This document shows, in pieces, positions 47,901 through 60,200 of a DNA stretch of 64,000 bases (position 1 is the stretch's first letter; each line of letters opens with the position of its first letter). The stretch spans positions 2,914,001-2,978,000 of the forward strand of contig CM071589.1 of the NCBI GenBank assembly GCA_036429605.1. The letters are read 5' to 3'. The notes beneath the pieces are model-generated. The model worked only from the letters and a program-made list of their open reading frames with translations. It had not been told where the DNA came from and did not search any database. The position numbers and the translations under genes are program-made. Origin of the DNA: Cladobotryum mycophilum (lineage: Eukaryota; Ascomycota; Sordariomycetes; Hypocreales; Hypocreaceae).

Positions 47901-50900
47901 TTTGCTCAGAGTTTCATGAATAATAAGAATATGAATCCTTCAGCGCTCATCCTACCGAATCGTACGACAGACAAGTGGTCCAGAATCTTAGTAGTGCCTT
48001 TGGCTAGAGAACCTCTCTTCTTCTGTGAGACCTGCATCAGAAGACTAAGAAAGCCAAGTCGCCAAGGTCTCACCACACCAAGAAAGGCCCCAAGACCACG
48101 CAAACAAAGCGGCCGGAAGATTATCACAACGGTCGGATCATCACGTTACCCCCCCCCCAATTGCAACGGTCCAAAGAAGAAGAAGAAGAAGGAGAAGAAA
48201 AAGGAGCTTCAGAGTACATGGTGCAGTGATCTTACCTTGGTGATTGAGTGTAGATAGATAGGTAGGCAAGGTACCTTGGGTCTTTGGGTATATGGATCCA
48301 TGAATCCCACAGGTTCAAGGTAGTATTCGAGTCTCAATTCAGTAAGTCGCCTGAAGGGGGGCCACCGAAATGCCATCTCCCCATACCTTAGGTGTTCACC
48401 ATCTACCTGTAGACACTATACTCGTATTTTCTACGGTACCGAGACTACCAATACCTCGGATACGAAGGAAAGAAAGCCGTGGAGACGGCAGCTCTCAAAG
48501 CCGAAGCATGTTGCCGTCGTAGCCCCCAAAGTTCCAATTTAAGACCCAGAATTTTGGTATCATAATGTCTCTCTCTCTCTGTATGTGTGTATCTCTGTCT
48601 CTTATTGTTTGTTTGCTTGTTACTCTCTCGCCTCTCAGCTCCGTAGGGCTCTCGAATGCGGCATCGCCTATGTGGCAGTAGGCTGTTCAAGGTAACGTAC
48701 CAAAGCACTGACTGTCCCGACCGTGTGGGAAATGAAGCGGTGCCACCATATGCAGTGCAGAGAGAGCAGGGCCAAATAGTGGTAGCAGTTTGCTTGCTGC
48801 CTATCATACGCTGCCCGCCTTGCGCGCTCACTTCCTTGCCCCCCAGTTCGGTGTCCATCGGTGTCGACGAGATGCAGCTTGATCAAATTGACTCGTAATT
48901 TTTTTGGGTAGCATGTAGCAGTTTGTTTCATTTAAAAAAAAGGACAAAACCAAAACAGCTAAAAACCAAACCCAAAAAAGAGGAGGGAGGAGGCTCTCTC
49001 GTCCATTCCTTGCATCGTAGTAGTCATAACAATGTCTTTGCCACCAGGTAGGCACTCAGAAAGGGTAATTCGGGGCACATCTTCGTCTGAAGTAAAGAAC
49101 CCCGCCTATCGTTTGCTTTTGACAGGGGAGCCCCCTGAATCAGCAAGCCTTGGACAGCCGGGCTCTGACGCCACAATCCAAAGACTCAATGCTGTTGGTT
49201 ACCAACCATTCGGCTCCCAATTGAAACCCCGGTATCGATTTTGTGGAGTCACGATAGCTCCGGACCTAGGCAGAGTTGAGAGTCAGGCAGAAGGGCAGAA
49301 CGTACGGGGTCTTGAAAGAGTGGAAGAAGTGGGAGGGGAGGGGAGAAGGAGGGCTGCACAGCGCTGGATAGGACACGTTCTCTGGCTGGATCAGCAGCTC
49401 AAGTTCCCTCACCTGATTCCTTTTTTCTGTCCTGCTCTTTGTCCCTTTCGGATACCACTTCATTTCCTGCTGCAGTTTGTTCACACCAGTCAGACTGGGG
49501 CACACCAAAAGCAGCACCCAAAAGTGAAGTCATCCATTTTATTTTTTGGGCAGAGGAACAGGGTATAATCTGTATTTGCCTCAGCCGTGGGCCGCCAGCA
49601 TGGGCCAAAGCCACACCCTATTCATGGGACGTGGGTGGCGTGGAGACACAGAAAAAGGGCAGAGAAAAAAAGATGAGACAACACGCTTGGGTCCCCATTA
49701 TTACTTCGTGGGGGCTGTAGAAACGAGAGAAGCTTTTTCTTGTTTCCTTGTTTTACGATCAGCGGTAGGTAACAAAAAATATTTCCCAACTGCAGGCTGT
49801 CTTCACCCTGCCATGTGGTGTTACGGCACTTGATTCCCTCTCCTTGTTGCTTGCAGCCAGAGTCCCACCACACTCGTTACCGGCGAGCCAGACAGTCGGC
49901 TCCCGACTGAAACGGACATCGCCGGGCCACCACCACCTGTATTGTGTGCGCATGCATGTATGTCTGAGTTCCTGAAGCAGATGATTCGTATGTCATGACT
50001 GTCATCAACCCCCGAAGACCAATCAGCCTCGACAGATCAGGCAATTCATGAGAGATGGATTCTACGAGGATTCTGAGAGACTGTTTGGAATATCGCAACT
50101 ACTGGCTGCAAGGTGGGTGCGTATTGAGCCGCAAACGACCTTAAACTGCGGGTGCGTTACTTCGTCTCTTATCGTCACCACGCTGGCTGTAACACAAGAG
50201 AGTCATCTCCAGGACCCAAACTTTTCCCCCATCCCTTCCCATCCCAAAGTACAGGGTGGCGGAGAAATCCCCCGTGTTGTTGCTGTTGTTGCTGTTGCTG
50301 TTGGATGGCATGCCGAATTTGTTCAAGGGTACTACTCTGTACTCCATACACTGCATGGGTTGGATGGATGGATTGGATTGGATGGAGGGATGGATGGATG
50401 AATGCTTTGCCTCTCTCACCGAACAGCCAACCGCGTTTGTTTCCCCCTTACCTTGCCATCTGGCGAGGTAGCATATGACGAACCTGTCTGGTAAAATACG
50501 TACTTGCATTGCATTGATTGCAACACCTGGATAGAACTGGCATACAGCCATGTACCTACATACATGTATGTCTCTGAGGAGACCCTCGTGGTCCATCCCT
50601 CTTGGGGTTTAACATGTTTCTCACCGCGGATCATGTGCGACATCCGTTGGCTCCACCAGGCGTCTAACGCTTGTGATCCCAGTCAAAGTCCTTTGGAGGC
50701 GCAACAAAAGCAGTGCCTTTGCCCTGCCAAAGCCCATCTAGGTATTGTGCAAGTAGCATCCATCGTTAGACCCAACAGCAAAAAAAAAAAAAAAAAAAAA
50801 AAGAAAGAAAGAAAGAAAAAAATACGCAACAATTGTATGAATCAAGGTCTCTATGCATGTAACAAAGTCCTCGTCTGCTCGTCATCGCCCACCCCGAGCT

Positions 50901-51012
50901 TCCAAATCAGGTCGTCACCTATGTAGCCTCTTCTCGCTTAGGACCCAGTCTTCCTCTCGGCACATCAGGAACAAGGCTACATAGTGCATGCCCTGTCAGA
51001 TTTCAAGATTTG

Positions 51013-51035
51013 GATGGATGGATGGATGGATGGGC
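51013..51035. repeat. GGAT tetramer repeat
   Basis: Five GGAT units. A similar, less regular tract lies at 50361-50400. Confidence 0.8.
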
Positions 51036-52983
51036 TGCGGTCATGCTATTTACAGCGTACAAGCAAGCATGCATACATACAGACAAACCACAGTCTCGAC
51101 GGTTGCACAACCTACATCATTTCTTTGTATGTGGCTCTCTCTCTCTTTCTACCTGTCTCTCTTTTTCCCATGCATACGTGCGTGCGTGTGTGTGTGACCC
51201 GCCCAGTTCCGATTTTCGCGTTGGAGGCTTGGCCTTTTGTCTTCCAAACTAAAAGCAGGGGAGACAAAGAGAAGCATCCTTGAAAATTGCATGCAGAAGT
51301 GGCAGTCAAAGCTTGGGGGAGAAAAGGCGACAGGGCACTACGAACCGACAATGCATTGATGCTACTGCAAGCCTCCCTCCCTGTCCCTCGCTTCTTCGAT
51401 CAGAGTTCCCTCCTCCACCTGGCTTGTGACGCCTCCGCTCCGCTACCTTGTTAGCCATGTTCCATCCATGATTCCTCCCACCCCCTTCCCTTCCCTTCTT
51501 CCCCTCCCTAACGCGATTTTCCAATAATCTACCCTACTTTGGCTGTATGGCCGTCGTTGATGATCCCCTCTGTTCATCCCATCTTTTTTTTTACATCCCC
51601 TTAACTCGCCTCCTCATACTAACACTATTACTACTACTGCTACTAGTGGCCGGTACGGAGATCCAACCCAGATGCAGCCTGTGCATGACTGCCGTTTTCT
51701 TGCCGAAACCAAGGAGATCCTCAAACTGTCAGCTTCCAAAATTGCCACGGAAAGGATTCGGTTCCTCCTCCGGCTTCCACTGCCTCGTGGTTGTGATGGG
51801 TGTAAGTCGGGAGCTGCTTCCTTGCTCTCCCCCCTTCAAACACATCAGACGAACAGTCGGGTACGTCATCTCAACGTTAGGAGACGAGGGGGTTTGAGGA
51901 GAAGTAGAAGAGATGGAAGGAGTGGGGTGAAAGAGTAAAGAAAGAAGGAGAAGGGCATATGCAATGGACGGTAAACGGTTCAGTATGGATAATGTCTTTC
52001 TTTCATCTTCACAACCCCCAAATCCACACAATCCCTGCCCATCACGAATACAACCAAAGAACTCGTATGAAGAATTCCAGACAAGAGTGAGAAAGAGATA
52101 CGTACCAACGAACCAAAACTCTCTTCTTTCTAAATATGCCCCGATGCTCTAGTGTGCAGAAACGGCAGAACCCGGGGGCCGAAAGGCTCTTTGGGAAGCT
52201 TAGATTACAGCTTTTGCTTTCTTTAGCACAGCTTCTCTATCCGTCTGTCTCTCTTCTTCTCCTTTCTCTATCCCCACCCTTTCATCTCATCTGTTTCCCA
52301 AAAAAAAAAAAAAAAACTACACCCCACCACAATGCAGAAGATTCTACGACACACAAGTTTGTTACTCCCAACCACACACCACCCACATGGGACTACATGG
52401 GCCAGGGTCAGACGCGGAAGTGTTGTTGGTTCTACCTCTCAACTAGGCCCTCCCGACCGGGTACACCCACTTGGGTGTCCGCGCGGATGTGCTTTGACGT
52501 AACTTGCGAACTGCCAACTACCAACATGATGCTCTTGCCTACCCAATCTAGAGGGCTATATCTCCCTTCTTCACACCTCACTGCCTCGTTTCTCTTGCAG
52601 AATTATGCCCCTTGCTAGAGGACGGGCCAGCAGAAGGCAGACAGAAGCCCGCACGCACCGCACAACAGTCACAACGACGACACAAACTAACACACAGCAT
52701 ATGCGCACACAACACCCGCGCATATACCCTACGACTAACACTCCTTTGCCTGTCGTCTCGTTACGCCCCTCACTTGTCCCTTCATCCAACGTCTTCTCGG
52801 CTCTGGCAGACGGGGAGAAGCAGAAGCAAACATCCAACAACCACACATCATTCGAGGAAGCCGACTTCTTGTCTCATGCTCTGCCTTGGGGGGCTTTGCT
52901 CTTGGGTAAGAGACATCATTGCAATGAGCAAACAAAATTCGTTCACAGCCTTTGTTCACTTCCTCGTCCCTTGTTCGACCAAG

Positions 52984-52991
52984 TATATAAA
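52984..52991 (+). promoter_or_regulatory. TATA box of the cysteine-rich protein gene
   Basis: TATATAAA is followed by a CA/TC-rich leader typical of highly expressed fungal genes. The distance to the start codon (53494) is about 500 nt, which implies a long leader or a leader intron. Confidence 0.55.
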
Positions 52992-53040
52992 CAAGAAGGC
53001 ACATCTGCTCTAATGCTCGTTCAAATCATTCAAGCTTCAC

Positions 53041-53118
53041 TCAACATCTCAATCAACATCTCAATCAACATCTCAATCAACATCTCAATCAACATCTCAA
53101 TCAACATTTCAATCAACA
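53041..53118 (+). repeat. 12-nt tandem repeat in a gene leader
   Basis: Five exact copies of TCAACATCTCAA, a sixth with one C-to-T change, then a half copy. It lies 50 nt after the TATA box and 375 nt before the start codon of the cysteine-rich protein, in the presumed untranslated leader. It would encode Asn-Ile-Ser-Ile in one frame, but that frame looks spurious. Confidence 0.9.
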
Positions 53119-53493
53119 ATACAACTTGCAATCACCTTGCCATCAACCTCTTTCAAGACTTTAAACACTCATCTACATCATCTTCTACCTTCTCCTTTAC
53201 CTCAACACACAAAACACGGATAGCTTGGTGGCACATTACACAAAGCAATCCATCGTCACCACCGTCACCACAAGAGGTCTTCTCTTCTAAAGGTGTGTGT
53301 GTCTCTTCGCATTGTCTAGTCTTTCAACACGAGGCTGACAGCAAAGTTCCAACTCCAGCAGGTCCATCTTGTCCAAAGACTCTCTCCTCACTCGATCAAT
53401 CCTTGAGCAGTATCCCAATTTGAGGAGATATTGCCTTCACCACCCTACCAATCAACCGTCGATACATTCAACAACAACAACAACAACGTCAAC

Positions 53494-53655
53494 ATGTGTG
53501 TCTGGGTTACCCGAGAGCGCTGGACCTACTGCGGCTGCTCCGAGTCGAGATCGGTGCAAAAGCCCACCTGCGGCTGTTCGAGAATAGTGGACCAGGGCAC
53601 TCAGACCTGGGAGGGATACTGTGGCCGTCCCAAGTGTCCTAACCCCAGGCGCTAG
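53494..53655 (+). CDS. small cysteine-rich protein, 53 aa
   Basis: A short frame with the second methionine preferred (MCVWVTRERWTYCGCSESRS). Seven cysteines are arranged as a single C2, then C-x-C (13,15), C-x-C (26,28) and C-x4-C (43,48). The protein is basic with no signal peptide, so it is probably cytosolic and perhaps metal-binding through the paired CxC motifs; that function is inference. Support for reality comes from the strong fungal promoter architecture upstream (TATA box, CA-rich leader), the good start context (CAACATG) and a well-formed intron just after the stop. In the longer frame an additional 21 N-terminal residues are possible but are Asn-repeat encoded by an ACA-rich leader. 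Similar short CxC-rich proteins are common in filamentous fungi and uncharacterised. Confidence 0.6.
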   Translation: MCVWVTRERWTYCGCSESRSVQKPTCGCSRIVDQGTQTWEGYCGRPKCPNPRR

Positions 53656-53658
53656 AAG

Positions 53659-53726
53659 GTCAGTCACATACTCTGCCTCCCAATCAGATGATCTAGGCAG
53701 ACTCGAGAGTCTAACATATATTCCAG
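53659..53726 (+). other. probable intron in the 3' untranslated region
   Basis: GTCAGT donor three bases after the stop codon, CTAAC branch site near 53711, TTCCAG acceptor; 68 nt. Splicing here would not change the protein. Because the junction sits so close to the stop, nonsense-mediated decay is not expected. Confidence 0.5.
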
Positions 53727-56700
53727 CCGCAAGATTACGATCAGACGAAGAGGCATGACGAGATGGATGCAGATTATAGACAGCCACACGGCGACACTCG
53801 GCAACGAAATGGATGCGGACCTCAGCTACAGATTGGCCCATGGGCCAGTTCTGGATGACCTCCATTAAGCTCTCTCAGAGTTTTACTACCTTTTTCTTAC
53901 TTTTCCTTTTTTTTTATATCTTCTACTATTTCCTTTAGACACTCCCTTGAATTATAGACAAGACTGATGGAGTTGGCAAACCAACTTGAGAATCAGCACC
54001 TCTGAAGATTGGTCTCTCGCGAGGGAGGCCATCTACTGTTTTTTTCTTTTTTTCTTCTTTTCTATTTTTCCTTTTCTTTTTTCTCATCATATCTTTCCTT
54101 GTCCTACTCTTCTCTACTCCCCCTTCGATGTGGTTTCGGCAGCCAAAGAGGATGGACGTTGCGGCGTTTGTTGGTTGATTAGCCGCGCGTGTACGCAAGG
54201 CAGAGAGCAGCGAGGCTGTGGGATGGATCACGAACACTCGAAGGAGGCCTTTTTCCCCTTTTCTTTTAAGACAAGCCCCCTTTCCCAAGGCATGTACCTA
54301 TATAGGACAGTTAGAGCCGCTTTTCACTAAATTCAGCGACGTCATTGGCGTTGGATACCTTTTTTTAAAAAAATCCCCAGAGTTTTTTTTCACCCACGTT
54401 GAAGATCTGTCTGCCTTGTAGTCAAAATGTTTACCCCTTTCGTCGACTAACACAGCCAGGCCGCATATGCGGCCACCCCCAACTTTTTTCGGCAGGCAGG
54501 GCTTCATAGCCACCAACAGGCATAAAAAACTCACATGTAAGAGGAAAGTCTCTTTCAACGTCCTCTTTGTCATCAAAGTTAACTATGAGGTCTCATTAGT
54601 GGTCATACAAGGCGTACAGGATTAATCGGGCCGTCACAAAAAAAGAGGTTGTGTTTGCGTATCCGCTACGGGAGAGATCGGTCAAGCAAGCAGTGACACG
54701 ATGACAAACTTCTTCTTCACATCGGATCTGATTTACGAAACTCTTCTTTCCCCGCATGCCTGCCGTTTGACTCTTTTTCTGACGAAAACAGGATCGAGGA
54801 GGGGATCGCACGAGAGTTGCCAAAGTCAGGCCATTGCAGAATCTACTTGAGGTGGAAGACACAATATGCGAAAAGGCATGTAAGTTTATTGAAGTATCAA
54901 TGTACATACGGATGGTGACGGATATGTTTTCTGACAACTGATGGTAGTATCAATTACCTTGCCAAAAATGCAGAACAATGTGCGAGACAAAGAACCAACT
55001 CGATCAATGTCTTTTTTTTTTGGCCCACTCCCTTGCAACCCAACAATGGAAGCCATGCATCTATCCATGCATCCGCTGCACGTCATGTGACTTTAGGACA
55101 GTTGGGTTTATTTTATTTTATCGTATTTTATTTTTATTTTATTTTCCGAAGAAGAATGAACAGACAGAGAAGGGAGCACGGTGTTCCAACCCTCCTTTTG
55201 GGGCACAGACCGCAGCCCAGGAATGTTCACCTAACAGCTTGGAGCCTACTGAGCTTGGAGCCTCCTGAACTTGGCCGAGGCAGAGATGTAGAGAAGCCTA
55301 GAGTTTCTAGTCTGAGATTGGGTTTTTTCTAATTGAAGGTAATGCAGAGGCTAATGCCATCATGATCGCCCAATGACCAATGCAGAGAGAGAGTGAGAGA
55401 GTGAGAGAAAACTCTGTTTCAGCGGATATGAATAGAGGAGCTCGGATGCGATCTGCCCTTGCGGTGCCGAGCCCTCTCTGTCTCTTCCTCTCTCTCTCTT
55501 GATCTCTGTCTTTTCGCCTTTTGCGACTTTGGGGCCGGGTCCGTATTAACAGTAGACATGATGATGATACAGACAAGGACATTATCAGGGGTAAAGAATA
55601 CAGCAAACGCCAACGAAAAAAAAAGAGAAAAAAAGGAATTGTTTCTGCTTTCCGGATTACCTCCCGTTGATTTTGCACCCCCAGGTGCCTTTCTTATCCT
55701 CTTGTTCGTATCAATGCCGCAACATCTCACTCCCTATTCCGCTCCGTCCCTGTTCATGCAAGTTTCCGCCCCCGTCAAGGTGGTCGTGCACCATGTAGGA
55801 CGGACGAATAGTTTAACTTTGTGCCACTCAACCCAACTCACTAACTACCTGAGCTGAACTGAGGACAAAGGACGTGTGGGATTTCCTGTAGACGATACTA
55901 CCCTTCCTCTTTTTCTCCCCCTGGCGTATCAGGTGTGTTCCTTTACAGAGCTTGACGCGGTGCAACCGATCTCTCCGTTTCTCAGGGGGTGGGAGAGAGG
56001 AAGGGGGGGGGGGGGGGCTTTTCTACCTAGTACGGGGGAAGTATGTAGTACCTCTTCAGCACCACATTTTTTTTTCTTCACTTGTCCTTTTACCAAAGTT
56101 ACCAGTCTTACCAACCTTTCCAAGTCCGGAGGGGCTGATGCCCTTTTTTCTTTTTCTTTTCTTGGTCAATGATAGATCGGCGGCTTATACTTTAGGGAGA
56201 GGAGTTGATCATAGCAGGGATTCGGAATGGCTGGTGGAGTGGCTATGGTAACCCTTCAACCATGTTGTTGGTTGTTGGTTGTGAGAGGAGGGGGAAATAG
56301 ACGCCATACGACTCCATCATTCAAGAGATCCGGTGGTGACTCAAAAACATCCATAACAAGTTGATAAAAGTCAGCCTACCTCAAGTACTAGAATATCATT
56401 AGTCGAGGGGGTGGAAAGGCATTAAAATTACAATTCTTGATAGTTATGGATCTATGGATATGAGTCGCTCTCCTAAACCGGACCATGCCCATGCCCAAGC
56501 CCATCATACACCCCTCGAGGCTCGACACCCAAAAACCTTTACGCCATCACGAAAAGACCAACTACACCCCAAGTTTTGTGATAGGCATCTGACACAAAAG
56601 GGGGAGAAACGACGAAGACACACACACAAGGCATTTAGGAAATTTTGTCTTCTTCTTCAACTAAGCCAAATCCAGTTCCTGAGACAAGGTCTTGCTTTTT

Positions 56701-57240
56701 CCGCTTCACCGTCCGTTCTCCCCAGAAACTTTCCTTCACCACAATCTGAATTCCAATCTGGGTTCATCATTTCCCCTAGATATCTTCCCTTCCTCCCGAC
56801 TTAGAAAAAGCTCATCATCCCTCGTGTCTAGTATACATATCAAGCTACAAAACACAAGCCGCAAAGACTACCTCCTCCCATCCCTCTACATGGATTTCTT
56901 TTGCGACAAGTGTTGGAAGAAACCATCCTCGTCTTTCGTTTTTTGGGGGTCTTTGAAAAGGTAAAAAAAAATATGTTTTGTCTCTTTCTTCTTATCCACT
57001 TTTTGAGTATTTGCCGCAGCTCTCTCCGCAAAAGTCTATCATGCCAGAGCACTGTCGCACTTGTTCCACGGGGCTAATTAAACGAAGAAAAGAAGCAGAA
57101 AAATATAATGAAACTCGATGACAACGTGTGTCTCGTATGCATTATGCGATAAAATCAGTCGTTAGCAGGGGAATTAGGTGAACTAGTAACACGTTAGCTT
57201 TCTATTCATGATCATCAAGTATAGGTTGGGGCAAGTCTCA
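53727..57240. other. 3.5 kb intergenic region
   Basis: After the cysteine-rich gene I see no further gene. It contains CT-rich tracts, a 15-G run (56003-56017) and AT-rich stretches. The part next to 57240 is the 3' region of the polymerase gene. Confidence 0.5.
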
Positions 57241-60200
57241 CTATTGGTTTCCAGACGCGCCCGGACCAGGAGTCCGGGGAGAGAACGAGGGTGATGTGGG
57301 TGAGTAACTGGGGCTAGTCGGTGACTGCTGCGCGCCAGGACTCTTTGAAAAGCTTGGACTAGTGGGCGAGTATGCCTCTGGAGACGTTGGTGACCATGAA
57401 GGAGAGGCCGGAGAGTATGAAGGTGAGGTGGCACCCGCTCCGTGCAAGTTGGGAGAAGCGGGACTGTAGTTGGGGCTAGCCGGCGAGTAGCTTGGGGAGG
57501 TAGGTGAGTTGAACTGGGCCGGCGAAGTCGGCGAGTAGTGCCTGGGCGACGTTGGCGACGCTGGTGAGTAGCTTGGCGACGTAGGACTGTAGTTTGGACT
57601 GGCAGGGCTTGTCGGCCGCAACATTGGTGACGTCGGGGAGAACGATGGTGAAGAGGGGCTGAAGGAGGGTGATGTCGCAAATCGGCCAACACCGCCGTCG
57701 ATCATTGGCGAAGTGGGTGAATATCCAGCGTTGGGCGATGTCGGAGAATATCCGCCCATGCCTGAGCTAAACGGTGATGTAGGCGAAGTGCTGAATGGAC
57801 TTGTAGCACCACGTATTGAGTAGAGGCTCATAGAACCAATACCACCGAAGCCACCACCGCCATACTCTGTACCGAATCCTGCAGGCGTCTCTGATCCAGC
57901 ACCCTGGATAGGCGAGAAGTTTCCTGCAGCAGGAGAGTTGAGACTAAGATAACCAGAGTCACCCATAGGCGAACCAGTATCGTAAGGAGTGGCAGCTCCC
58001 TCAGCTTCTCCCTCCTTGACCGGCATGCCAGGCATGAGACCCATACGAGAGTTGTCCGAAATGACTGTCTCCAACATTTTAGGATCCAGGAAGACATCAA
58101 AGCTGCCGGATCCCATAGGGGCCATCTGACCAAGCATAACATTTTCAGAAATGCCACGGCAGTCATCAAGCTCACCAGTTGCGGCAGCCTCTAGAAGAAT
58201 TTCGACCGTCTCTTCGAAAGAACAACGCATCAGTGCACCAGTGTCAGCACGGTTGATACCATGTCGTGTTACAGCAGAAATTGTTCCTCTGTAAGTCATG
58301 ACATCGCAAAGCAAGGCAATGTGGCGATGATTGACGTATGAACCGTCAAAGGCCAAAACGGCCGTCAATTCCTTTACCAAAGCGGAACGAGCACCCTCAA
58401 TACCGAATACTTCAACAATCTGCCACAGGTCGTTTGTGTAGGTTCGAGTGGTATCAACACCGTGAACGGCAAGGACATCTCGAAGAGCGGAACCGCTGGT
58501 ATCCAAATACCACTGAGTGCATCGTGCATCATCCTTGAGAGCAAGTTCAGAACCATCAGCAGCCTCAACGAGACAAGTACCCTTGGTCAAGAAGGCTTTA
58601 TCGACGCCAGGAACACCGCGAAGTGTCAATGTGTCAAGAAGATGGGCCTCCAGACGCTTGAGCATAACGTCATCCTCAATTTTCTTGCCTCCCTCTTCGT
58701 CCTTTTGGTCATCGGTTCGAACGGTTCGAACACGAATGACCTGCTCATCGGCGTTGTTGTCACTGAAAATGACTGCCAGATCGTGAGGATACTCCTCTTT
58801 GATGCGCTGGGCAACGTCATCAATCTTGATTTCCTTGTCCAGCAGCTTTTGTCGATCAAGAGTGATACGCAAGAGCCATCTCGATTGATGATCAATGGAG
58901 TCCTGCGTATCATCAGGAATCAAGAAATATGACTCAACCATGTCAAGATCTTCAGAAATCATGGTCGATTGGATATCAGGGTCATAGTAAATTTCAGTGA
59001 CTGAAGTAATGGAACGTAGGTTCGTGTACTCGACTTGACTTCGCAGTCTCTTCGCCTGCTCCTGCTTGGCAAGTGGTGTATCCAAGTAGACAACCATACC
59101 GGGAGTCTTGATATTCTTAGCAAGGTTAAGAATTTCTTTCAAACGGGGCACACCAAGCGTAACGTTCTTTGAAGACACACCAGCAAAATGGAAAGTGTTG
59201 AGTGTCATCTGAGTGGCGGGTTCACCAATGGACTGGGCTGCAAGAACACCAACCATTTCACCTGGATTGACAAAAGAGCGATCCCATCTATTCTGAAGTT
59301 CTCCAAGGACGTGATCAAAGGCAAGCCTGTTCAGGCGATGCTCTTTGACAATCTCTTTAAACGCCAGACGGGAGCGAAGCAGAGCCTTGAACAGAATCGT
59401 AGCGCTTCTATCAGCTTCGAGTGAAATAGGATCTGTGCCTCGGACAATCTGAATCTTCTTGAGAACACCATTGATAACAGGAATAACGTCAGAAGGACGC
59501 AAGTTGCTGCGATCGGTTGCCTTGACATTAAAGACTCGCTTCGCAGTCTCAATCATACGGCCAATGTTCAAAGGAAGCTGCATCATTTCTTCACCCATCT
59601 TAGAGTGATTGATCTGTCGGACTTCACGGCGATCTGCCACGAGCGCGTCCCACTCCTCATCGAGAAGGGCCATGGAAGCCTTGTCTCCAGTCAACTCATT
59701 ACCATATTCGTAGTCCTTGATGAACCAGTCTGGGGGATTGGCCAAATCCAGTCGATACTTATTCTCAAACGCCGCATCAGACATTTTGAGAATACCCAGC
59801 TTCTGCTTCTCAATGCACATGGCGTCAAGGCCATCTTCGCCGTACAAGAACTGGACGATATCACCCAAAGAATTACGGACTGTTCCATCATACTGCGCAG
59901 CAAGATCTTCAAGAGCCTTGACCAAACGTCGTTGAATGTAACCAGTTTCGGCAGTCTTGACAGCAGTATCAATAAGACCTTCTCTACCAGCCATGGCGTG
60001 GAAGAAAAACTCGGAGGGTGTCAAACCACGTAGGTAAGAGTTCTCAACGAATCCACGGGCCTCGGGGAGTAATCATCCTTGGTAAAGTGAGGGAGCGTTC
60101 GGTACTTGAAGCCAAAAGGAATACGCCTTCCTTCGACAATCTGCTGACCGACCAGCGCAGTCATCTGCGAAATATTGATGGAAGATCCCTTTGAACCAGA

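Larger units (their letters stand above)
41932..53493. other. 11.6 kb gene-poor region
   Basis: No convincing gene on either strand. Frames of 60-180 codons occur but are low-complexity, overlap one another on opposite strands and show no family features. It includes G12 (46844-46855), A23 (50780-50802), GGAT repeats (50361-50400, 51013-51035), and a 1.3 kb stretch (47.2-48.5 kb) dense in GGTACC and TACCTACC motifs. The last 500 nt hold the promoter and leader of the cysteine-rich gene. Confidence 0.5.

Noticed and set aside
49032..49568. 178-codon frame starting MSLPPG
   Set aside because: No recognisable family. The first codons are followed by a GTAGGC that could be a donor, but no partner exon could be found.
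52605..53423. 272-codon frame with Asn-Ile-Ser repeats
   Set aside because: It crosses a TATA box and the CA-rich leader with the 12-nt repeat. It has typical untranslated-leader composition and no domain.
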